From Lachnospiraceae bacterium UBA935 (GTDB lineage: Bacteria > Bacillota > Clostridia > Lachnospirales > Lachnospiraceae), in assembly GCA_002293525.1 (NCBI GenBank), contig DBDJ01000006.1, positions 33,297 to 97,296 on the forward strand: a DNA stretch of 64,000 bases, read 5' to 3'. A program made the position numbers and the translations under genes. The notes under the pieces were generated by a model. That model worked only from the letters and a program-made list of their open reading frames with translations. It was not told where the DNA came from and searched no databases. Shown piece by piece: positions 63,960 to 64,000 of this stretch (its first letter is position 1; every line of letters begins with the position of its first letter).

Positions 63960-64000
63960 CTGCGGCCGGGTCCTGATTGTAGGCCAGCGAAATCTTTTTC
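63928..64000 (+). CDS. start of a further element gene, cut by the window end
   Basis: AAAGGAGG precedes ATG 63928. The visible part reads MAKPVYRLIDDCGRVLIVGQ and stays open. Too short to identify. Confidence 0.6.
   Translation, partial: MAKPVYRLIDDCGRVLIVGQRNLF

Overview
The window reads as a chromosome segment of an anaerobic Firmicute, most likely family Lachnospiraceae (Clostridia). Supporting signs are DUF4364, DUF1294 and DegV genes, meso-diaminopimelate dehydrogenase, a FeoA/FeoB pair with a FeoB-associated Cys-rich protein, Firmicutes-type ribosome binding sites and LexA boxes, and a conjugative-element tail with a DUF4314 gene. All assignments come from reading motifs; no database was searched. 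I see no rRNA, tRNA or CRISPR array.

Layout. 1-7.3 kb: a SAM methyltransferase, then an SOS-type promoter driving a radical SAM / DUF4130 DNA-repair pair, an HPr-like protein without its active-site histidine, a nuclease-helicase of the DinG/XPD type and a broken AAA ATPase. 7.4-17.4 kb: a glucan-use locus with a GH13 enzyme, a GH94 phosphorylase, a phosphohexomutase, a lipoprotein solute-binding protein and a DUF5722 glycosidase-like surface protein. 17.6-22.6 kb: a leucine-rich-repeat remnant, an ABC exporter, a truncated TetR, DUF4364, DegV and a LytTR regulator. 22.8-32.5 kb: arginine biosynthesis, with argG on the minus strand and argJ-argB-argD on the plus strand. Between them lie two divergent promoters, each followed by a copy of the same ~240-bp hairpin-rich element. 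32.5-36.7 kb: feoAB, a FeoB-associated protein and ddh.

36.9-38.4 kb holds decayed genes. 38.5-40.9 kb is a membrane O-acyltransferase with its SGNH-like partner. 41.4-56.7 kb is a one-directional, AT-rich island of about 13 genes that looks like an undescribed small-molecule biosynthesis and export cluster. Its enzymes are a nucleoside 2-deoxyribosyltransferase-like N-glycosidase, a radical SAM/SPASM enzyme with a coupled 13-codon ORF, a glycosyltransferase fused to a degenerate tryptophanyl-tRNA-synthetase-like domain, a DUF6271-like protein, two DegT aminotransferases and a reductase/epimerase. It also encodes a three-gene ABC exporter, an alkaline phosphatase fused to a P-loop kinase and an ABC-ATPase/GNAT fusion. 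The enzyme set parallels the blasticidin S / mildiomycin (cytosyl-hexuronate) logic.

The island ends in a terminator, a holin-like toxin peptide and remnants of an integrase and a protein phosphatase. From 58.6 kb to the end, GC content rises and the genes look like integrative conjugative element cargo: a coiled-coil His/Cys-rich surface protein, DUF4314, a Dam-type methylase and an AbrB-like protein. A recurring trait is short tandem duplication in spacers, often beside or including ribosome binding sites.
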